NCBI RefSeq assembly: GCF_003574095.1
Contig: NZ_QWLA01000009.1
Coordinates: forward strand, 1-64,000
Reading direction: 5' to 3'
DNA length: 64,000 nucleotides
Source of the DNA: Calidithermus roseus
GTDB lineage: Bacteria; Deinococcota; Deinococci; Deinococcales; Thermaceae
The notes beneath the pieces are model-generated. The model did not search any database, was not told where the DNA came from, and worked only from the letters and a program-made list of their open reading frames with translations. This document shows, piece after piece, positions 59,715 to 64,000 of the stretch. The first letter of the stretch is position 1, and each line of letters starts with the position of its first letter. The translations under genes were made by a program, and so were the position numbers.

Positions 59715-61051
59715 AGCAGGTGCTCGGGTCGGGTCGGCTGGTGGCGCTTTGGTACGACGCACCCCACCTGCACTACCTGGTCGAAGGGTCCGAGGGGGCC
59801 CCCCCACAGGAATTCCGTGTGGAAGCCCGCAAGAGCTTCCCCAGCCTAGCCGAGGAGTTCCCGGCGCTGGACTGGTTCGAACGGGAGCTGTGGGAAGAGC
59901 ATGGCCTCGTCCCCGAGGGCTATCCTGCCCTCAAGCCCCTGCGCAACCACCACCTCCCTTATCCCTTCGAGCGGGTGGAAGGGTTGCACGAGGTGCCGGT
60001 GGGGCCGGTGCACGCGGGCATCATCGAGCCCGGCCACTTCCGCTTCAGCGTGCTGGGGGAAAGGATCATTCACCTCGAACTCCGCCTGGGCTATCAGCAC
60101 CGGGGGGTGGAGCGGCTGTTCCAGGGGGCCAGCCTCGAGCGGGCCCTGCTCCTGGCCGAGCGGGCAGGGGGGGAGAGCGTGGCCCACGCCCTGGCCTTCT
60201 GCCAGGCGGTGGAGGTTGCTTCGGGGGTGGAGGTGCCCCCCAGGGCCTGCCAGCTCCGACGGGTGCTCCTCGAGCTCGAGCGTCTCTTCGGCCACCTGGG
60301 CCACCTCGCGGGGCTTTTCACCGACATCGGCTACGCCTACGCCGCTACCCAGGTGGGCAAGGTGCGGGCCCTGCTCCAGGGCCAGCTCGAGCGCCTGACC
60401 GGGCATCGCTATGGCCGCAACGCCCTCACCGTGGGGGGCGTGGGCTTCGACCTGGACCCAAAAACCCAGCTCGAGGTGCGGCGCGCGCTCTCCGAGCTGG
60501 CTGCCGAGGCCGAGGCCCACCTCTTCGCAGCCCTCAAGCACCCCATGGTCCTCGACCGCCTGCGCTACGTGGGCCCCATTACCCAGGCCCAGGCCCGCTT
60601 GCTGGGCTTGGTGGGCCCGGCGGCCCGGGCCTGTGGGCTGGGGCGCGACCTGCGCCAGGACGACGCGCTGTACCAGCCTTTCACCCCGGTGACGCGCACT
60701 GGGGGCGACGTGCTGGCCCGGGCTCAGGTCTATATCGAGGAGGTCCGGCAGGGCTTTGCCTATCTGGACCGCTTCCTCAGCGAACTGCCCACGGGGGCGG
60801 TGTCAGCGGGCGGGGTCTGGCCGCTCCAGGAGGGTGAGCTCCGGAAGGCCTTCAGCCGGGTGGAAGCTGGGCGGGGAGAGCTCTTCTACTGGGTGCGGCT
60901 GCGGGGGAGGCGGGTAGAGCAGGTCAAGATCGTCGATCCCAGCTTCAAGAACTGGCGGGCCCTCGAGCTCGCGGTCCGAGGGATGGGCCTGCCCGACTTC
61001 CCCCTCATCAACAAGTCCTTCGACCTCTCCTACGCGGGGTGCGACTTATGA
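59702..61051 (+). CDS. NuoCD/HyfG-like large subunit lacking the [NiFe] cysteines
   Basis: A 449-residue fusion of a NuoC-like N-domain (about residues 1-110) and a NuoD/hydrogenase-large-like domain. GYQHRGVERLFQGASLERALLLAE is well conserved, but where hydrogenases have RxCxxC this protein reads ERAGGESVAHALAFCQAVE (from residue 153), and the C-terminal DPCxxC becomes DLSYAGCDL (residues 441-449). Both nickel-iron ligand pairs are therefore missing. GTG start at 59702 with GGAGG upstream, overlapping hyfF-like by 13 bp. A hydrogenase activity is not expected. Confidence 0.9.
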   Translation: METLKQVLGSGRLVALWYDAPHLHYLVEGSEGAPPQEFRVEARKSFPSLAEEFPALDWFERELWEEHGLVPEGYPALKPLRNHHLPYPFERVEGLHEVPVGPVHAGIIEPGHFRFSVLGERIIHLELRLGYQHRGVERLFQGASLERALLLAERAGGESVAHALAFCQAVEVASGVEVPPRACQLRRVLLELERLFGHLGHLAGLFTDIGYAYAATQVGKVRALLQGQLERLTGHRYGRNALTVGGVGFDLDPKTQLEVRRALSELAAEAEAHLFAALKHPMVLDRLRYVGPITQAQARLLGLVGPAARACGLGRDLRQDDALYQPFTPVTRTGGDVLARAQVYIEEVRQGFAYLDRFLSELPTGAVSAGGVWPLQEGELRKAFSRVEAGRGELFYWVRLRGRRVEQVKIVDPSFKNWRALELAVRGMGLPDFPLINKSFDLSYAGCDL

Positions 61052-61899
61052 ACTCCCTCTGGCAGACCTTGCGCACCGGCCTCCTGACCCGAAGCTTAAA
61101 GAAGCTTTTCGCCCTGCCCGCCTGGGCCCCCGGCTGGCCCGTGCTGCGGCCCGAGGGGCTCTCCCGAGCGGTGAGGCGGGAACTGCTGGAGCTTTGCCCC
61201 AGTGCGGCCTTTGCCGAGGAAGGGGATGAGTTCCGGCTGGACCTGGCGAAGTGCGTCCTCTGTGGGCGCTGTTTCCGGGCCCATCCCCAGGCGGTGGGCG
61301 AACTGCGCACCCTCGAGGTGGCGGTGGCCCGGCGGGAAGACCTCGTGCAGCGGGTGGACCTGGCCACGGGAAGCTTCGTGGACCCAGGCCCCCCGCCACC
61401 CACCCGCGCCGAGCTTCACCTGCCTACCCTGGCCTTCCGCGAGGTCTCCGCGGGCAACACCGGCCTGGATGATACCGAGGTGGCCCTGGCTGGCAACCCC
61501 TTCCACGACATGAGCCGCTTTGGCTTCACCGTGGTGGCCTCGCCCCGCCACGCCGACGCCCTCTTGGTGAGCGGGCCGGTGAGCCAGAACATGCGGGAGG
61601 CCCTCCTGCGCACCTATGAGGCCACCCCGGAGCCCAAAGGGGTGGTGGCGGTGGGTAACGAGGCCATCAGCGGCGAGGTCTTCGCGGAGAGCCCCCAGGT
61701 GGCCGGGGGGGTGGACAAGGTGCTGCCGGTGGACGTCTACGTGCCGGGCAGCCCGGCCCGGCCAGCCTCCATCCTGCACGGCCTCCTGCTGCTCAGTGGC
61801 CAGGCCCGGCAGGCGCTGGTTGGAGGGCGCGTGGTACAGGAGGGGCGCGAGCGCGCCCGAACAGCACCCAGCGAAGCGGGGGTGAGGAAAGATGGCTGA
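61048..61899 (+). CDS. Ferredoxin-small-subunit fusion (HyfH-HyfI-like) with degraded cluster ligands
   Basis: A 283-residue fusion. An N-terminal ferredoxin-like segment has Cys50 and Cys69, Cys72, Cys75, but the fourth Cys of CxxCxxCxxxCP is His79. The C-terminal NuoB/HyfI-like domain keeps NPFHDMSRFGFTVVASPRHADALLVSGPVSQNMREALLRTYEA and VDKVLPVDVYVPG. The four cluster cysteines of the family are replaced: GCNGC by GNTGL (136-140), GDCACSGG by GNEAISGE (203-210) and PGCP by PGSP (233-236). So no N2-like [4Fe-4S] cluster is predicted. ATGA overlap with the large subunit. Confidence 0.88.
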   Translation: MNSLWQTLRTGLLTRSLKKLFALPAWAPGWPVLRPEGLSRAVRRELLELCPSAAFAEEGDEFRLDLAKCVLCGRCFRAHPQAVGELRTLEVAVARREDLVQRVDLATGSFVDPGPPPPTRAELHLPTLAFREVSAGNTGLDDTEVALAGNPFHDMSRFGFTVVASPRHADALLVSGPVSQNMREALLRTYEATPEPKGVVAVGNEAISGEVFAESPQVAGGVDKVLPVDVYVPGSPARPASILHGLLLLSGQARQALVGGRVVQEGRERARTAPSEAGVRKDG

Positions 61900-61929
61900 A
61901 CGGCAGGCGGACTTCTGGAGGATCAAACC

Positions 61930-62511
61930 GTGACGGCGGCATCCACCGACGCCGAACGACTGCTGGAGCTGCTGCTCGAGCCCTGCTGCCCTGTGTGCAG
62001 CCTATCCCGCCAGGCCGCCCTGAGCTACCTCGACGAGCAACTAGCACGCTGGCAGGGTTCTCCGGCCCCCACCGCGGCGGAAACGGGGTTGGCCGCCGGG
62101 GTGCTGTGTAGCCACCATTGGCATAAGCTGGTGGCGCTCGAGGCCCAGCGCACGACCGGGCCGCAGCTGAGTGAGGCGCTGCTGGGCGAACTTCTGGAGG
62201 TCGCCGACGCCCCGCGGCCCTGCCCGGCGTGTGAGGTGCAGCAGAGCGCTGCCAGGCACTACCTGGGGGTGCTGGGCGGGCTGCCCACCGAAACGCTCGG
62301 GCTGGCCCTGCGCCAGGGTGAGGGCTTCGTCTGCCTCAAGCACCTCGCGGCGCTGTCCGCCGGACCGCTCAAGGGCTGGCTACTCGAGCGCGTACACACC
62401 CTCACGCTCGACCTACCCCGCTTTCAACGGCGCTACGCCCGTCACCGCGGCGCTGAGGAGGATCCGCAGGCGGCCCTGGCAGCCCTAGAGGGAGAGGATT
62501 GGCTAGCTTAG
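61930..62511 (+). CDS. DUF6062-like cysteine/histidine-rich protein
   Basis: A 193-residue protein built from two similar halves, each with a CPxC and a CxxH-type pair: CCPVCSLSRQAALSYLDEQL then LCSHHWHKL, and CPACEVQQSAARHYLGVL then VCLKHL. This looks like two zinc-binding sites and resembles DUF6062 (from memory). Function unknown. GTG start with GGAGG upstream; its 3' end overlaps the convergent smc gene by nine bases. It follows the complex operon by 30 bp and may be a co-expressed accessory factor. Confidence 0.7.
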   Translation: MTAASTDAERLLELLLEPCCPVCSLSRQAALSYLDEQLARWQGSPAPTAAETGLAAGVLCSHHWHKLVALEAQRTTGPQLSEALLGELLEVADAPRPCPACEVQQSAARHYLGVLGGLPTETLGLALRQGEGFVCLKHLAALSAGPLKGWLLERVHTLTLDLPRFQRRYARHRGAEEDPQAALAALEGEDWLA

Positions 62512-64000
62512 GGCATCCTCGCGGCGGATGCTGTAGACCCGGCTCAGGCCACGCTCGCTGGTGACGCCGTAGAGCGCGTCACAGGCCTCCATGGTGCGCT
62601 TCTGGTGAGTGACCAGGATGAACTGGGTCTCCCCCTTGAAGCGCCGCAGGAACTCGGTGAAGCGCAGGATGTTGGCTTCGTCGAGGGGGGCGTCTACCTC
62701 GTCGAGGACTGCGATGGGCAAGCCCCTCCCCTCCTCGGCAGTACCCGCGAGGGCGAAGAGGAAGGCCAGTGCCCCCATGGTGCGCTCGCCCATCGAGAGC
62801 AGACCCAGGTCGATGGTGCGCTTGCCCGAGGGCTGGAGCACCAGGTGCAGCCCGCTGCGGTCGTGCTCAACGCGGGCTTCGGCCCCCAGCAGGGCCTGGG
62901 CGTACTCGTGGAAGCGCTCGCGGAAGCGGTGGAAAGCGGCGTGGAGGCGCTCGCGGTACTCGCCCTCGACCAAGCGCAGCTCGGCCTCGAGCCTGGCCAC
63001 CCCCGCCTCGGCTTCCGCCAGGGCGGCGGCGAGCTGCTCGGTCTCCTGGGCCAGGGCCTGGTACTCGCTCTCGGCCAGGTGGTTGACGGCGCCCAGGGCT
63101 TCGAGGGCGGCCTCGGCCTCGGCCAGGCGGCGGGCCAGCAGGCGTGGGTTGCCTTCCTCGGCGGGTCCTTCGGGCAGCTCGGCCAGCTCCAACAGCAAGG
63201 CTTCCTGGGTGCTCTCGCGGCGAGCCAGCGAGATGCGGGCCTGCTCGAGTTCGCCCAGCAGCGCGTTGGTGCGGGCCAGCAAGCGGCTCTCTTCCTCGGC
63301 CAGGCCGCGCAGCCGCTGGCGGGCCTGTTGCACGGAGGCCTCGAGAGCCCCGAGCCCCAGCCTGGAGGCCTCGCGCTCCAGGGCTTCCAGCCGCCCGGCA
63401 GCCACCTGGCAGCGTTGCTCCAGCTCGGCGAGTTCGAGGCCGATGGCCTGCAGGCGCGCGCTGGCGTGCTGCCGGTTCTGCTGGGCCTCCTGGTAGGCCC
63501 TGAGCTGCTCGCGATGGTGAGTCCAGGCCCGTTGGGTCTCGTGCAGGCGGGTGAGTTCCTGGCGCAGACCCTCCAGCTCGCCCGCCAGGGTGGTCTGGGC
63601 TTGGGTGTCCGGGGGGGCTACGGCCTCGGGAGCCTCGGGGGGCTGGGGGTCGCCCAGGCGCTCGAGGGCTAGTCGAACCCCCCGCAACTCGACGCGGGCC
63701 GCCTCCTCCTGCTGGCGAACTTCTCCCAGGGCCAGGCCCTGCAACTGCTCCCGTAACTCGGCGGAGCGGACCGAGAGGGCCTGGGCTTGCCGGGCCAGGC
63801 CCTCAGCTTCGGCCCGCACCTCGGCCAGGCGGCGGCGCTGGGCGAGCATCTGCCCGCCCCGCTGCACCCGGCCCCCGGTGATGGCCCCGCTGGGCTCGAG
63901 CAACTCGCCCTCAAGGGTGACCAGGCGGGGGTGGTCCCGGTGACGGCGGGCGAGCTCGAGGGCGGCCTCGAGGCTCTGCAGGACCAGGGTTTCCCCCAGC
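62503..64000 (-). CDS. smc: Chromosome segregation protein SMC, N-terminal part beyond the window
   Basis: The last 499 or so residues of an SMC ATPase, open to the right edge. It begins at the end of the hinge (PRLVTLEGELLEPSGAITGG), continues as a long Ala/Glu/Leu/Arg coiled coil, and ends with the head: GLLSMGERTMGALAFLFALAG (signature), LPIAVLDEVDAPLDEANILRF (Walker B and D-loop) and QFILVTHQKRTMEACDALYGVT. It compacts and segregates chromosomes with ScpA/ScpB. Stop codon at 62503. The signature reads LSMGERTMGAL, close to the usual LSGGEKALTA. Confidence 0.93.
   Translation of the reverse strand, partial: LGETLVLQSLEAALELARRHRDHPRLVTLEGELLEPSGAITGGRVQRGGQMLAQRRRLAEVRAEAEGLARQAQALSVRSAELREQLQGLALGEVRQQEEAARVELRGVRLALERLGDPQPPEAPEAVAPPDTQAQTTLAGELEGLRQELTRLHETQRAWTHHREQLRAYQEAQQNRQHASARLQAIGLELAELEQRCQVAAGRLEALEREASRLGLGALEASVQQARQRLRGLAEEESRLLARTNALLGELEQARISLARRESTQEALLLELAELPEGPAEEGNPRLLARRLAEAEAALEALGAVNHLAESEYQALAQETEQLAAALAEAEAGVARLEAELRLVEGEYRERLHAAFHRFRERFHEYAQALLGAEARVEHDRSGLHLVLQPSGKRTIDLGLLSMGERTMGALAFLFALAGTAEEGRGLPIAVLDEVDAPLDEANILRFTEFLRRFKGETQFILVTHQKRTMEACDALYGVTSERGLSRVYSIRREDALS

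Noticed and set aside
59702-61899. Annotation of the 55-62 kb cluster as a functional [NiFe] hydrogenase or formate hydrogenlyase
   Set aside because: All nickel and small-subunit cluster cysteines are missing, and no maturation (hyp) genes are present.
61891-61933. 13-codon ORF (MAERQADFWRIKP) between the complex operon and the DUF6062-like gene
   Set aside because: Too short and it overlaps both neighbours; no conservation can be judged from one sequence.
62605-63672. Large plus-strand ORF opposite smc
   Set aside because: It is the shadow of the SMC coiled coil; its composition is leucine/glycine/glutamine repeats with no domain.

Overview
This is GC-rich chromosomal DNA, very probably from a member of the Thermaceae and most likely a Meiothermus-type moderate thermophile. 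The genus is an inference. The proteins I can compare from memory (ba3 oxidase subunits, elongation factor P, PdxS/PdxT, the TTHB210-like protein) resemble Thermus thermophilus but are clearly not identical. Gene density is high, translationally coupled ATGA overlaps are common, and many genes have a TANNNT -10 box 6-9 nt before the start codon with no Shine-Dalgarno, the leaderless layout typical of Deinococcus-Thermus. No rRNA, tRNA, CRISPR array or insertion sequence was seen.

Layout. 0-5 kb: a covalent-flavin oxidoreductase cut by the left edge, a MerC-like/MFS pair and the complete cbaDBA ba3 cytochrome oxidase operon, including a 38-residue subunit. 5-13 kb: transketolase, a quinate-dehydrogenase-like protein, EF-P, acetyl-CoA carboxylase subunits accB/accC, a Nudix hydrolase and an inactive/active pair of M50 membrane proteases. 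13-26 kb: pepQ-rlpA-nfo, a GAF/GGDEF diguanylate cyclase, ileS under a T-box riboswitch, transaldolase-rho, a LysM/M23 peptidase and pdxS/pdxT. 26-34 kb: a cytochrome c/TTHB210-like pair, a Rieske oxygenase, an amino-acid ABC transporter, and archease plus RtcB RNA ligase. 34-44 kb: a thioesterase and nrdIEF under a cobalamin riboswitch, an aspS-led five-gene operon, and hisS.

44-64 kb: a peptide ABC transporter lacking ATPases, a zinc/cadmium P-type ATPase with its SmtB-like repressor, a tyrosine recombinase sitting beside a perfect 14-6-14 inverted repeat, and a malic enzyme. Divergent from the malic enzyme is an ArsR-led operon for a hydrogenase-4/complex-I-like membrane complex. A DUF6062-like protein and the C-terminal part of SMC, cut by the right edge, close the window.

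Four points deserve most attention. (1) The 55-62 kb complex keeps its membrane arm, but its large and small hydrogenase-like subunits have lost every recognisable [NiFe] and [4Fe-4S] cysteine set, apart from one partial ferredoxin motif. (2) The recombinase's adjacent 34-bp inverted repeat has dif-like architecture. (3) Intergenic tracts with strict 7-nt periodicity but variable unit sequence recur at eight or more sites, including inside both riboswitch leaders. (4) B12 control of a B12-independent ribonucleotide reductase implies a second, B12-dependent reductase elsewhere in the genome.
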